Part shown: piece by piece, positions 55,401 through 64,000 of the stretch
Layout of the letters: the number at the start of each line of letters is the position of its first letter
Position numbering within the stretch: the stretch's first letter is position 1
From: Clusia tigrina
Lineage: Eukaryota; Arthropoda; Insecta; Diptera; Clusiidae
Assembly: GCA_920105625.2 (NCBI GenBank)
Contig: OV050032.1
Coordinates: 203,072,258 to 203,136,257 of the forward strand
Length of the DNA stretch: 64,000 nucleotides
Reading direction: 5' to 3'
The notes under the pieces: model-generated
What the model saw: only the letters and a program-made list of their open reading frames with translations
Database searches by the model: none
Told to the model about the DNA's origin: nothing
Translations under genes and position numbers: made by a program

Positions 55401-56106
55401 TTGAGATTTAGCACTCAATGTTGAGATTTTGTTTGAAATCGTTGAGATTTTGCACTAAATGTTTGGGATTGTGTACTAAGTGGTTGAGATGTTGTACTAA
55501 GCGGCTGAGATTTTGTACTAAATGTTTGAGATTTTCTACTAAATTGTTAAGATTATATAATTTAATAAATATATATAATTTTTTTCTTTTTTTGCTTTTT
55601 CAAAACCTGTTTCCCTACTTTCGGTTTCTATGACATGGAGAGTTGTCTTTCAAACCCGAAGCCAGTTTAACCAAAACCCCGTTTGACCAGAAACCGGTTT
55701 GCCAATTGGGTTTAATCGTTTGCCCCACTGTGCTTATGGTAAATTATATAATTATCGTGCGAGCAGGTTTGCTTGCGAAACAATTTCGAGTTTCTTAATA
55801 TATTCTCGAGATTACGTTTGTTATTTACACGGAAAGCATGGAACGACGTTTATGTGCTGCTATATAAATGGGAGTATAACAACGTGCTCGGGAAGTCTAT
55901 TTTCGTAGGGTGTTTAGTGGCTGAGCGCGATATCGTTATCAGTTTATCTGGACGTAAGTTGTGTAATTTAATTTTATGAGCGGGCTCGTACGCCCCAAAC
56001 GCTTACCTCGCTCCCACAATCATCTGCTTGCGCCCCACGTCGAACAGCAACTGCGAATAGAATGTAGTCTCCGGATCGTAGAACCGTGTCGATATTAACA
56101 TCAAAT
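34213..56106 (-). CDS. Sema5c: Semaphorin 5c (nine exons; N-terminal exon not found)
   Basis: Class 5 semaphorin, a transmembrane cell-surface guidance/adhesion protein. Exons in transcript order: 56,106-56,007; 40,765-40,558; 40,393-40,220; 39,833-39,690; 37,273-37,074; 36,858-35,096; 35,038-34,883; 34,746-34,547; 34,458-34,213. All have GT donors and AG acceptors and the phases join, giving 1,062 residues. Order of domains: sema propeller (TFYSQLLFDVGRKQMIVGAR at the start), PSI (HCNRH...CGWNERIERC), seven thrombospondin type 1 repeats, a transmembrane helix and an 80-residue tail. Seven repeats plus one helix is the class 5 hallmark. Missing is the signal peptide and the first few sema residues. 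The 15.2 kb intron is full of tandem arrays and transposon fragments. Confidence 0.95.
34547..34746 (-). CDS. Sema5c: Sema5c exon: transmembrane helix
   Basis: After CTQCASTSTVG the hydrophobic stretch SIIIFVVLLYTMTIFLTYW is the membrane span, followed by basic LTRRHLP and the cytoplasmic juxtamembrane region. Confidence 0.92.
34883..35038 (-). CDS. Sema5c: Sema5c exon: seventh TSP1 repeat
   Basis: Reads FKGWSAWSKWSDCDNEGLRF then RHRKCLVDEPHSYECRG and the last Cys pair CLPNIC. Phases fit both neighbours. Confidence 0.92.
35096..36858 (-). CDS. Sema5c: Sema5c large exon: end of sema, PSI, six TSP1 repeats
   Basis: A 1,763 bp exon starting SSIFGSAVCAYNISAINDAF. It holds the end of the propeller (LYVGTTESLTRIPAQHC), the PSI domain, and TSP1 repeats beginning GAWSAWSEW, GEWTEWSAWSACSQTCG, GGWGPWGVWSECSAICGGG, LSAWTPWL, HSDWGPCSVSCGGG and WSCWTDWSPCSVTCGVG. 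The fourth repeat lacks the usual Cys-Ser-x-x-Cys core and is longer than the others. Confidence 0.95.
37074..37273 (-). CDS. Sema5c: Sema5c exon: sema domain
   Basis: Reads VVYSRIARVCKNDVGGDQIL, WTSFLKARLNCSLPGEYPYY, FDEIQGMTY: the classic sema block. Ends in phase 2 (GA), completed by T from the next exon to Asp. Confidence 0.93.
37274..37850. other. Sema5c intron, unique DNA
   Basis: No gene or element recognised; the tandem array begins at about 37,850. Confidence 0.6.
37850..39320. repeat. 21 bp minisatellite in a Sema5c intron, split by a LINE
   Basis: Degenerate units around TCCAGGTGGATAAAAATCGTA; clean 21 bp spacing is visible at 38,770-38,840. The array is interrupted by a LINE (38,115-38,520). 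Because 21 is a multiple of three, several frames stay open but are not genes. Confidence 0.85.
38115..38520 (-). mobile_element. 5'-truncated LINE tail inside the 21 bp array
   Basis: Minus strand reads VTGTHGCRLGIASNDFCRSG then GSIEHLLCTCPALSRRR, the Cys/His tail motif of Jockey/R1-like ORF2, followed by a 3' UTR ending in ACCTACCTACCT. It is flanked by GTCCAGGTGGCTA (left) and GTCCAAGTGGCTA (right), a 13-base near-perfect repeat that may be the target duplication or just two array units. Confidence 0.75.
39690..39833 (-). CDS. Sema5c: Sema5c exon: sema domain
   Basis: 48 codons in phase 0 with the sema signatures NNPQFVGSFESGNFVYFLFR and EPAVEYINCGK. Confidence 0.92.
39834..40219. other. 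Sema5c intron, unique DNA
   Basis: Short intron of 386 bases with no element recognised. Confidence 0.7.
40220..40393 (-). CDS. Sema5c: Sema5c exon: sema domain
   Basis: 58 codons in phase 0: GKCPFSPKSNITTLM, then GKMFVGTATDFSGADTAI. Ends GTAAGT, acceptor TTGTAG. Confidence 0.92.
40558..40765 (-). CDS. Sema5c: Sema5c exon: sema domain
   Basis: Completes the split Arg codon and reads DVLYRMSFDLAVLEQATWEA then CRNYVRVLQSYGENQLYACG, the conserved sema block with the first disulphide cysteines. Donor GTTGGT is unusual (not GTAAGT). Confidence 0.92.
40766..41190. other. Sema5c 15.2 kb intron, unique start
   Basis: Contains short GAGTC/GGAGT direct repeats (40,858-40,910) and CAATTG repeats; no gene recognised. 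Confidence 0.6.
41190..42250. repeat. 23 bp minisatellite (GAGTAACGAGTA...) in the large intron
   Basis: Degenerate units starting GAGTAACGAGTAG; spacings of 23 bp are clear at 41,239, 41,262 and 41,285. Many variants (GTGCGATATTG in place of GAAGGTAGTA). A 221-codon minus-strand Ser/Tyr/Leu-rich frame is a product of the repeat. Confidence 0.85.
42250..43950. other. Intron DNA with CAA triplet tracts
   Basis: Holds AAC/CAA runs at 42,510-42,590 and 42,730-42,755. A plus-strand frame at 42,950-43,411 is Arg/Ser-rich without a known domain. Nothing else recognised. Confidence 0.5.
43970..44690. repeat. 55 bp minisatellite, about 12 units
   Basis: Units containing GGGACTTTGAACAATAAATG, GACCATGAATAATAGAAG and GGACCCTGAA; spacing 55 bp (for example ACTTTGAACA at 44,126, 44,181, 44,236). 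Two kinds of junction alternate, GACAGAG and AAAAAGGTG/AAAAAGTCG. All three minus-strand frames are open (315, 336 and 329 codons) because 55 is not a multiple of three and the unit lacks stops. Confidence 0.95.
44690..46375. other. Intron DNA, no gene recognised
   Basis: Starts with decayed GACTTTGAAAAA words from the neighbouring array, then mixed DNA with CAA/ACA tracts (45,240-45,285). Stretch 45,540-46,000 is less AT-rich but has no recognisable coding content. Confidence 0.5.
46380..46995. repeat. 65 bp minisatellite, about nine units
   Basis: Units with TTTAGATGAGATGATGAGTC, AAGGAAGGAAACCAAATATG and AAAGTAGGGTCTGACAGAGC; spacing is 65 bp (TTTAGATGAG at 46,571, 46,636, 46,701). A variant unit (AACAAACCAAAAAACAAAG) recurs at intervals, giving a higher-order pattern. 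Confidence 0.95.
46996..49716. other. Intron DNA, no gene recognised
   Basis: Includes a direct repeat TTCTTATGTAGAGATCTGGA (about 47,189 and 47,273), a (CAC)n tract at 47,428-47,452, CAA tracts at 47,900-47,955, a TTG run at 48,265-48,290 and a GGGTATGGC field at 48,370-48,450. None of the open frames looks coding. Confidence 0.5.
49717..49901. mobile_element. 185 bp MITE-like element with perfect 23 bp terminal inverted repeats
   Basis: 49,717-49,739 and 49,879-49,901 are exact reverse complements; the left one starts AGAGTAAAGAAATAAGAGTC. The interior has no coding capacity. CTGCAAC lies close to both ends on the outside but does not form a clean target duplication. Family unknown. Confidence 0.75.
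49985..50650 (-). mobile_element. LINE fragment (RNase H end and Cys/His knuckle)
   Basis: Minus strand has LSIIWVPGHTGI (end of RNase H, about 50,520-50,555) and CRFFTGVEEMPEHLLMNCEA followed by RSRKKYLWHYWLESRDVRA (about 50,225-50,100). The second Cys of the CxxC pair is Phe here. Sister of 24,865-25,426. Frames are interrupted; dead fragment. Confidence 0.75.
50690..50875. repeat. 23 bp tandem repeat (TGACTCTGCTTATTCTTCCACC)
   Basis: About six to seven units with 23 bp spacing (TGACTCT at 50,721 and 50,744), preceded by an ACTGAAC-rich stretch from 50,660. Confidence 0.85.
50876..51530. other. Intron DNA
   Basis: No gene recognised. Short AGTC and GGTTGGT repeats occur at 51,310-51,350. 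Confidence 0.55.
51530..52150. repeat. 24 bp minisatellite (GGTGGATGATGATCTGATCTCA)
   Basis: Clean 24 bp units at 51,900-52,145 (GGTGGATG at 51,963 and 51,987); related looser GTTGATGATGATGAGCT repeats precede them from 51,530. The 24 bp period keeps frames open (84 codons on plus), reading Asp-rich; not a gene. Confidence 0.85.
52150..53690. other. Intron DNA with CAGT microsatellite
   Basis: A (CAGT)n tract lies at 52,485-52,570 and a (CA)n tract at 53,265-53,300. The stretch 52,590-53,070 is less AT-rich, but no coding signal is recognised. Confidence 0.5.
53690..55560. repeat. 21-22 bp degenerate minisatellite (GAGATTTAGTACTTAATTATT)
   Basis: Nearly 1.9 kb of a degenerate unit; exact 21 bp spacing is visible at 54,570-54,640. 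GTACT and GAGATTT recur throughout. Local variants include TTGTACTCAATTGTTGAGA and TTAGTACTAAATTGTTA. Confidence 0.9.
55561..56006. other. End of the large intron
   Basis: Mixed DNA with AACCCGAAGCCAGTTTAACC-like short repeats (55,655-55,705). No gene recognised. Confidence 0.55.
56007..56106 (-). CDS. Sema5c: Sema5c exon: start of sema domain
   Basis: Encodes LMLISTRFYDPETTFYSQLL and FDVGRKQMIVGA; donor GTAAGC, acceptor CCCCAG. It begins in mid-codon, so at least one upstream coding exon (signal peptide) must exist. Confidence 0.9.
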
Positions 56107-57900
56107 CTGGGGAGGAGGGGTGCAGACAATTAGTATTTGAATTTAGAATGAAATTTTAAATTGAAATCAATTGGAAATGTTAAAAGAAAATTCACCTTTA
56201 TATGATATAAATCGGGAATCATTCTCCAATAGTTCATAATTGGCAGCTTTGAGTCGTAAACAGGGCGCAGTGGGGAACCGCACACTAAGCACTGCTAATG
56301 TAAATGTCCAGAAGTACATCTTGAAGGACTGTTTGAAGGCTGCAAGAGAAATCGGTGGAAACAGAATTAGATACAAAAAGTACGATTATGTAGATATAGA
56401 AAATTTAACACATGTCTGTGCGTCTGTATGTGGACTTATAACGAGACTAATGATATCTAAAAATACTCTATAAAGGTTCTATAAGGATTTTTCCAGTTTC
56501 TTATAATTATTGGAATTTTATAACGAAGGTAGCACTTTAAGGACATTGGCACAACAGACTCGAGACAAACTCCAAGACCTCTATAATGAACCGCTATAAA
56601 TTTAAAATTGTATAAATATTAGCTTTATAATAACAAACTCCATAACAGTTCCATAAGATCCTGCAATATTACTAATAAATCTTTCGAATGTGTAATAAAA
56701 TGTTATAAAAGCATACAAAGTTCATTTTTACTCAGCTCCAAAGCCACTCTATGAAGGTTTTATAAGGGCTTATCAAGATTCCTGAAATTCTTAAAACTTT
56801 ATACTAATACAATACCATATAAGACCATTATAAATTCTTATGAAGTTTGCTTTGCCAATCCACAGTTGTGGCCTCTTGAAGTGGACCTTCCTGTCCAGGA
56901 CCATGCTGGGACTTTTATGAACTAGCTGCGCCTTTATCGAGTGCTCACTGTAAATACACGTACAATTTTGTAGACTCTGCAATCAACTTGGTTGCGTTAA
57001 AATCAATTCAAATGCAGCAGTCTCAAATTTCACGTTGTGTGCGCATGCGCGACTGTTTTTAATACAATCTGTCTGACAACTGAAATCGAAGCTACGCATA
57101 AATTTTGAAATAGACGCACTCGTACCAGCGCAGTGGCGCGACCGTGGACTGAACGCGACTGACTGACGCGAAGAGTGAGTGAGGTGAGGATTACAAAGTC
57201 AACACTGTCTGTGGACATGTGAGGCATAATGCACTTCGTCGCAAACTGCGGCTGCCACAAAAGAATGGTGCAACAGAGTTCTTCTTTTTTCGGTACGAGT
57301 GCCCACGAGGTGACAGACAGACAGAGACTTGTGTAGAAAAATCCCAACCTGAACGGAAAAGAAAAGTAAACAAAAGCGACAGAAATCGACTGCAGGAACT
57401 GAGCAGCCAATCAGCCATCTATTGAGCCACAAAGCAAAGGGCACGTGTGAAGAAATCCCAAGCGCAGGAATCAGCTGAGTATGCAAGCAAAGCACTAAAG
57501 AGGAGTACGTGAGCGAGCAAAAATGTAGCAGTAAGTAACACAGCAGGACCTGCGTTTTGTGTGTGGACAACAATTTATTAAGTGCCAGGATTGCACGCTG
57601 CTGGATCAGCGAAGGAACAGAGAAATAACAACAAACAAAATAGGCCAAGTAGCCGAGCGTGCGAACGAGAGGAATGCTGGCAAAAGGAAGCAAGCACGTG
57701 TCCAACTAAAGCGATCGGGTACAGTCTGATAGACCAGAATCCTGCGAGTACAGTTCTGGTTAGTGAAGGGATAACTATAAATTTGATGTAGAACTCTCAG
57801 TCAGACAGAGCTGGATAGGAATTAGTTTAATAGGAAGGAGTTATCTTAATAAAAATTAGATATAATAGAATTTATTATAACAGGAAATATTAGAATGGAA
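56107..57900. other. DNA upstream of the first Sema5c exon seen; possible 5' UTR
   Basis: No coding exon recognised. On the minus strand 57,180-56,990 is less AT-rich and has TCAGT initiator-like words and a plausible acceptor (TTGATTGCAG), as a 5' UTR might; this is a guess. The signal-peptide exon was looked for and not found. Confidence 0.3.
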
Positions 57901-58009
57901 ATCGTATAAAAACAATGAGGAGATCTCTGGTTGGATTAGTTTTATAATGATTGACATAAGATTCAACAAAAGTATTCGAACAGAAGACATCAAATCATAC
58001 CCAGAGCCA

Positions 58010-58140
58010 AGAGGATGGGTCCTGTAGGCGGGCAGGATGATGCGTCCTGTAGGCGAAGAAGATGGCGAGGGATGTAGGCGAACAAGATGGCGAGGGATGT
58101 AGGCGAACAAGATGGCGAGGGATGTAGGCGGCCAAAATGT
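58010..58140. repeat. 25 bp tandem repeat (GATGGCGAGGGATGTAGGCG)
   Basis: Four to five units at 25 bp spacing (GATGGCG at 58,061, 58,086, 58,111). Confidence 0.85.
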
Positions 58141-58712
58141 CGGTTCCTGGGGAAATTACAATTAAGATAGAATTGGTCGAGACTAGTCATAGGCAAGGTA
58201 CTCATTTATAGTCCGGGTAAATGAGTGAAATACTTGCTAAAATGAGGTGGTACAGTGAAGCAACTCATATGAGGTGTCATTTGAAGTTATTATTATTATC
58301 ATTTGATAATTTTTGTTATGTCATTTGAGGTTACTTTGAGAAAAACTCAATGAAGTGTTCCTCACAAGATCAGTTCATCAGGCATTTGGAGTGTCGCACT
58401 CGTTACGAAGCAAAGGTTCAAATTCTTTCTGAGCTCTTTGAGAGTAATCGAAAGATTCCGTCCTGATACTAAAACCAACAAACCTATTAAATATATGGCG
58501 ATGACAACTCTAGCATAGCTGCCATTTCAGATGATCGCACAATTCTCATAGGAAAGAAAATGAAACACTACGATATCCGGTGAACAAACACTTAATTTTG
58601 AAGAACAAAATATTTTCGCTTTGAGCTAAGATCACGGTGAACGCCTGATAAATTGAGAGCCCAAAGATTGCGGGTGCTGTGCCTTCAACCCAACATCAAA
58701 AGAGAGAATTAC
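58141..58712. other. Intergenic or intronic DNA
   Basis: Nothing recognised. Confidence 0.5.
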
Positions 58713-58742
58713 TATCTCTCAATCAATCAATCAATCAATCAG

Positions 58743-58776
<34 letters not shown>

Positions 58777-58795
58777 TCTCTCTCTCTCTCTCCTC
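58713..58795. repeat. (AATC)n then (TC)n microsatellite
   Basis: AATC repeated about 13 times (one G variant at 58,741), then CTCTCT to 58,792. Confidence 0.95.
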
Positions 58796-58797
58796 TT

Positions 58798-59055
58798 CTA
58801 TGAGAACTCTGTGGTTGATCTTATTCGTTCCACTCCTGACTTGTTGATTGAGAGAGAACTCTGTGGTTGATCTTATTCGTTCCACTCCTGACTTGTTGAT
58901 TGAGAGAGAACTCTGTGGTTGATCTTATTCGTTCCACTCCTGACTTGTTGATTGAGAGAGAACTCTGTGGTTGATCTTATTCGTTCCACTCCTGACTTGT
59001 TAATTGAGAGAGAACTCTGTGGTTGATCTTATTCGTTCCACTACTGACTTGTTTA
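58798..59055. repeat. 52 bp minisatellite, about five units
   Basis: Units with GAACTCTGTGGTTGATCTTA and CGTTCCACTCCTGACTTGTT; AACTCT at 58,805 and 58,857 shows the 52 bp period. Units are nearly identical, so the array is young. It abuts the microsatellite before it and shares its GAGAGA motif. Confidence 0.95.
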
Positions 59056-60160
59056 TTCCCCGCTATATTGTTTCTTCAGATTTGATCGCGGTTCACATAG
59101 AAATGGTCTGCAAATGCGAGAACCATTCAAATCCGTGTTTACGGATCATAATAAGTTCGCCCCTCAGCATACCAACAAAAGTTCCCGTTGCCAAACATAG
59201 CAAAACCGCCAATAAGACCACGAACTGAAATTGGTTTGGCGGGAATTCGGCTCGATCGACTGCACCCACAAATCTGCCAAACTTTGAATTTGCACGCACC
59301 ACTCGTAAATCTGGAATGATTTGGGGACAATTTTAGCATAATTTGTCCGGACGCGACGACAGGTGGAATACGAAATTCGAATTTCTGGGCGACGCGACCA
59401 CGTCCACCACTGTCGAAAGTGTTAAAAACGGCCTTAATTTATTGTAATAAAATTTAAATTTAAATGAATTCCGAAAGATTTGAATCGGGCATGAAAATTT
59501 TAATTATCATTCATAAATTTAAATTGGCCCATAAAAATGCAAAAAATTAAAAAACCAATAAAAAGGAAATAAAAACTGACTCAAAATGAGAAGCAGAAAA
59601 CAATGAAGAAGACTTTTATGATGGCATAATACTTGGAAGGTAGCAAGGTGGGGAGGAGCGCGCTCGCCTCTTACTAACGAAAATTGTTGAACCACTTCAG
59701 ACTAGAAAGGATGACGTCACATGAAGCTACTCCAGTCGTAAGCTAAATAAAAACTTCGGAGGATTCCAAGCACACCTGCATAAGAATAGAGAAAAAAAAA
59801 ACACTCTGGCTGCAGATTTATTTATAGTTCCGTTCAAGAATGCAAAGAATAGAACCCTAGGATCAGTTTTCAGCACAACTTAAGCGAGGCTGCGACATGT
59901 GTTTGGGCAACAGCCATGAGGAGTCCATACAAGCAGGCAGCTTCCGTGTATCAGTAATGTGGCAACGTCACAAACCCAGCTGACTTAGCCACTAATTTTG
60001 ACTAGAGCACTTGAAAGACCCCCGGGAACGTGTGACCTGTTATGATAATTTCGTCGTGGGAAGTGCCGAGGCTCAAATAATCTTGGCTTGGTCTCATCTT
60101 CGAAGCCAGGTAGAAGCCAACTGTACATTCAAGGAGAGTAAGAAACTCAAACCAAAATGA
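59056..60160. other. DNA without recognised features
   Basis: Mixed then AT-rich DNA; nothing recognised. Confidence 0.5.
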
Positions 60161-60464
60161 TTACTTCACTTTACTCTATTTTACTTAATTTTACTTAATT
60201 TTACTTTACATTACTTTTTATTTTTATTCTTACTTTTACTTTAATGAATTACTTTATTTCGATGCGTTTCTTTTCAATGTTTTCTTCATTTTTCCTTTTC
60301 TTTTTTAATTATTTGAAATTAGCAATTGATCAAACTAAGTTTATAAAAATTTACTGATGATTTTAAGAAATGTAATTACTTTATTTGAGTAATGGAATTC
60401 TTTACTTTTGTATATCAGCAATTAAATTGTTCAGTTCAGTAATCAAATTAAGAAAATTACTGAA

Positions 60465-61010
60465 TTCAAAAAAATAGTTGCTGACTTTATTAGGAATTGA
60501 TTTACAAAATTTCAGAAATTAGGAATTGATTTACTTAATCACAGAAATAAGGAACATATTTACTTAGTTTCAGAAATTAGGAATAAATTTACTCAATTTC
60601 AGAATTTAGAAATGGATTTACTTAATTTCAGAAATTAGGAACTGATTTAATTAATCTCAGAAAAAAGGAATTAATTTACTCAATTTCAAAAAGTAGAAAT
60701 TGATTTAATTAATTTCAGAAACTAGGAATTGATTTACTCAATTTCTGAAATTAGATATTGATTTACTTAATTTCAGAAATTAGGAATTGATTTACTTAAT
60801 CACAGAAATAAGGAACATATTTACTTAGTTTCAGAAATTAGGAATAAATTTACTCAATTTCAGAATTTAGAAATGGATTTACTTAATTTCAGAAATTAGG
60901 AACTGATTTAATTAATTTCCGAAATAAGGAACTAATTTACTCAATTTCAGAAATTAGAAATAGAATTACTTTATTTCAATTACTAAATTTAAGCACTTAT
61001 TATACTCAGT
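60465..61010. repeat. 29 bp minisatellite with 261 bp higher-order repeat
   Basis: Units around ATTTACTTAATTTCAGAAATT. A run of different units starting AGGAATTGATTTACTTAATC recurs at 60,521 and 60,782, a 261 bp period (nine units). Degenerate TTACT/AAATT flanks extend over 60,160-61,700. Confidence 0.85.
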
Positions 61011-61739
61011 TACAGAAATTCAACTACAAAATTTCAGCACTTCAGTGTATCAGTTAAAGAAACTTAATATAAAATTTAAGCAATTGAGTAACTGAATTAA
61101 GAGAAATTTGATTCCTAAATTTTAGAATCTCCAATTACTAAATCTGAGTAACTGTCTTTTTAACTTGCTGAAATTCCACTTATAAATTTAAGTAATAGAA
61201 TTTGTAAATTAAAAAAAATTTATTATCCATTTGAAGCAATTGAGTAACTGAATTACACAAGCTTTTTTTCTAAATGTTAGTAATTCAATTACTAAATTTA
61301 AACAGCTCTTTTACTAAGCTACATAAATTCCAGTAATAAATTTGAATTGAAGTTTCTGAATTATAGAAACTTGATTTCTCATTTAAGCAACTGAATTAAA
61401 GAAGTTTGGTCTCAAATTTTAGAAGTGCAATTACTCAATTTAAGCAATTGTTTTATTTAGTCGCAGATTTCTAGTAAAAATTGCAGTTACTGAATTCGGG
61501 GAAATTTGTTATCAAATTGAGAAATCAATTGAGTAACCGGAATCACACAAAATTTTTTTTCTAAATTTAATATATTCAATTACTAAATATGAGCAATTTG
61601 TTTCAACTTCTAAATCTCAGTAATTGAGTCTCTGAACTGCAGCAATTGAGTAATGAAAAACCAACAAAGAGTCAAATTCGATACGAGTGAATTATATTTA
61701 AGCGCAAATTAAACGCTAATTCTCAGCAATTATAGACTT

Positions 61740-63260
61740 ATTTTATCTGTGAGGTTTTTGAATCCCCTTTTAACTGGGTGTGTCAGCCTCACCCTGTATG
61801 TCTCTTGTTAAGAGCCGCTCATTCGCTGTATACTGCTGTGAGAGGTGTGGCGAACCCGCCAATCACGAATGATGCTACCTGCTAATTATGATGCCATGCA
61901 TTTAATTATGCAAATTAGATTAATAAACTTTATTTTAAGTATTTCTTACATAATTTAATTTATATTTGCATTTATATTTCAGATTTCTACCTGATTGTGT
62001 GCACACAACCTCGCAGGTTCGAATTAATGAGAATATGGCATGATGCTATCTAGTCGTGCACAATGGGCTGCTGATGCCCCTCCAAGTCAACGCAATCGTT
62101 CCTCCATGCAGTTCACGCCAGTGTTCGAGGCAGCCCAGAGGAATTGCACGCTCAGCACTTTAGCGCAAAATACGAGTTCCCATTCCAAACAAGTAATTCC
62201 TGCTCTGCCACTCTGCCACAGGAAGAAACGAGCCAGCATTACGGGCATAATGGCTGTGGCAGTATTCCCAGAAATGGACGCAGCCGAGCGGCAGAGCTGA
62301 CAGCTACGGGACGGACACGGGCACGGCCATTGCATCCGTGCATGTGCAAAAAGAAGCAAACAATAAGCGAGCGAGGTTCAGCGGAGACAAATCAACGTCC
62401 AACCGCAACAGTTGGGCTACTACGAGTATTGCCAATGTCTGACCGGGTGTGGGAAACTCAACTTAACTGTAGCATCATCGTCATAAAGTCGAGAACGGCG
62501 ACCGAAGCACGTAGGATTGCACTAACGGATTCATTTAACACCACTCAAATGTTAATTCCACCACACTGCCAAACATAATGACCTTGGTGTTTGTGTACCT
62601 TGGTACTTGTGTGTGTGTGCTTGGAACTATGAGAAGGCAAACGTGACCGCAAATTTGGAGAGGACGCTATCACAGTGGAGTAAACTTGCGCAAATCATGG
62701 AGAATGTGTGGATGAGTGTGTCCGGCATTTCGTTAGCCTCCCAATGCAAAGTAGCTCTGAACTATGGTGCAGCACACATACTGGGGAAATTTGCAGTGGT
62801 CCCAACAACACCTGGCTATGAACTATGATTCCAGATAGTCTACTGTGTGAAGAAGAAGCTTGTACTCAGATAGTCAGCTGGGTGAAACTCAACAGCCCTA
62901 GAAACCAGAGGTGAGTGGTTGACAGCTCCAGTGAGCCTAATATATGGGCAACACCCCGGACCGTTAAATGCCTTGGAACAAAGAGATCGCACTGTTATTC
63001 TCACTTCGACTGGTCAAGGGTAAACCAATACCTCCCATCACCCCGGAACAAAGAGTGGGTTATTATTAAACACCAGTTGCCCAAGTTGGAATTATAGAAG
63101 AATCTGTGAAACTCAGCTTACCTGGGGCCTCAACTATAAAATCAAGTTGTAGGTAGCTCTAGAGTTATTCCCACTCAGACCGGTTGTGGGCAAAAATTAT
63201 CCCCATCGATTTTCCTATACGAAGACAATAACAGCAGTACAACCCTCAGTATTTTCTGTC
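61740..63260. other. DNA without recognised genes
   Basis: The stretch 62,040-62,830 is less AT-rich with open frames up to 144 codons, none resembling a known protein. Possibly exonic UTR, but unsupported. Confidence 0.4.
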
Positions 63261-63269
63261 TGTCTCTAC

Positions 63270-63885
63270 CACTAATAGTTCTAGTACTCAACTAGTACTC
63301 AACCAGTACCAAAGTAGCACTCAACTAGTATTTAGCTAGTACTCAACTAGTATTTAACTAGTACTGAACTAGTTGTTAACTAGTACTCAACTAGTACGCA
63401 ACTATTGCTCAGATAGTACTCAACTATTATTTAACTAGTACTCAACTAAAACTCAACTAAAACTCAACTAGTACTCCACTAGCACTCAACAAGCACTAAT
63501 ACTAATAAAAGAAAATCTCCAGTTAAGTCTTTCAAATAGGATTAAGAGACTAAGCACTCAACTAGTACTCAGATATCACTTAACTGGGACTCAACTAGTA
63601 TTCAAATAGTACCAAACTAGTACTCAACTAGTCTTCAACAAGTATTGAACTAGTTTTCAATTAGTACTCAACTAGTACGCAACTATTACTCAGATAGTAC
63701 TCAACTATTATTGAACTAGTACTCAACTAGAACTCAACTAGCACTCAACTAGTACTCAACTAGTTGTCAACTAGTACTCAACTAGTTCTCAACTAGTACT
63801 CAACTAGTTGTCAACCAGTACTCAACTAGTTGTCAACTAGTACTCAACTAGTTGTCAACTAGTACTCAACTAGTTGTCAACTACC
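63270..63885. repeat. 11/22 bp minisatellite rich in ACTAGT
   Basis: ACTCAACTAGT units; in the last 100 bases the period is a clean 22 bp dimer (TACTCAAC at 63,797, 63,819, 63,841) in which ACTAGTTGTC alternates with ACTAGTACTC. Interrupted at about 63,500-63,550. Confidence 0.9.
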
Positions 63886-64000
63886 AAATTTTGCAATAGC
63901 TACGGAACTAGTGTAAATCTCTTATTGCAAGCCATTTCTATAAGGACTTCTCGAATCTTTCTGGCTTGCTCCATTACTACAAAGATACATCCTCCCATTC

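Noticed and set aside
57199..57705. 168-codon hydrophobic minus-strand frame considered as the Sema5c signal-peptide exon
   Set aside because: It lacks a plausible signal peptide followed by sema start and a phase-1 donor that would fit the exon at 56,106.

Overview
The window is eukaryotic and almost certainly from a higher fly (Diptera, Schizophora). The best evidence is a spliced, repeat-interrupted minus-strand gene that reads as the insect semaphorin Sema5c, together with degenerate hAT, mariner and Jockey/R1-type elements, short introns with GTAAGT donors, and very AT-rich intergenic DNA. The many TACGAG/CTCGTA words and the LINE tails of the CCAACCCAACC type suggest a tephritid fruit fly, but the sequence alone does not prove that. 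I see no bacterial operons, CRISPR array, rRNA or tRNA.

Layout. 1-7,030: AT-rich and ATCA-rich intergenic DNA with one GC-richer island (about 960-1,660) that may be a 5' exon or UTR. 7,036-24,540: a large inverted-repeat (palindromic) cluster. Two arms of about 6.6 kb (7,845-14,422 and 17,958-24,535) mirror each other around a 3.5 kb centre. The cluster is built from copies of a 3.3 kb unit carrying two tiny two-exon genes, here called alpha and beta, and from two mirrored copies of a dead hAT transposon. The centre holds 0.6 kb of unique DNA and part of another unit split by a 5'-truncated LINE with a 12 bp target duplication. 24,860-30,000: LINE fragments, a stub of the hAT end, a 22-unit 41 bp array with a perfect CRE palindrome in every unit, a truncated mariner with an internal triplication, and a fourth beta copy fused to that mariner. 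30,060-33,000: A-rich DNA with a decayed alpha relative at its edge.

34,213-56,106: nine exons of Sema5c on the minus strand, covering nearly all of the sema domain, PSI, seven thrombospondin type 1 repeats, one transmembrane helix and the cytoplasmic tail. The signal-peptide exon is not recognised and probably lies beyond 56,106 or outside the window. Its introns, above all the 15.2 kb intron 40,766-56,006, are filled with unrelated minisatellites (units of 21, 23, 55, 65, 23, 24 and 21 bp), two LINE fragments and a 185 bp MITE. 56,107-64,000 is non-coding as far as I can read, with further arrays (25, 52, 29/261 and 22 bp).

The most novel content is the alpha/beta family. Both genes encode small basic or mixed proteins (111 and 93 residues) resembling a compact winged-helix fold, share the same intron position and a related upstream block, occur in at least nine whole or decayed copies, and keep identical coding exons across intact copies while flanking DNA differs. 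The arms are mosaic: unit copies pair by sequence type in a way that simple inverted duplication does not predict.
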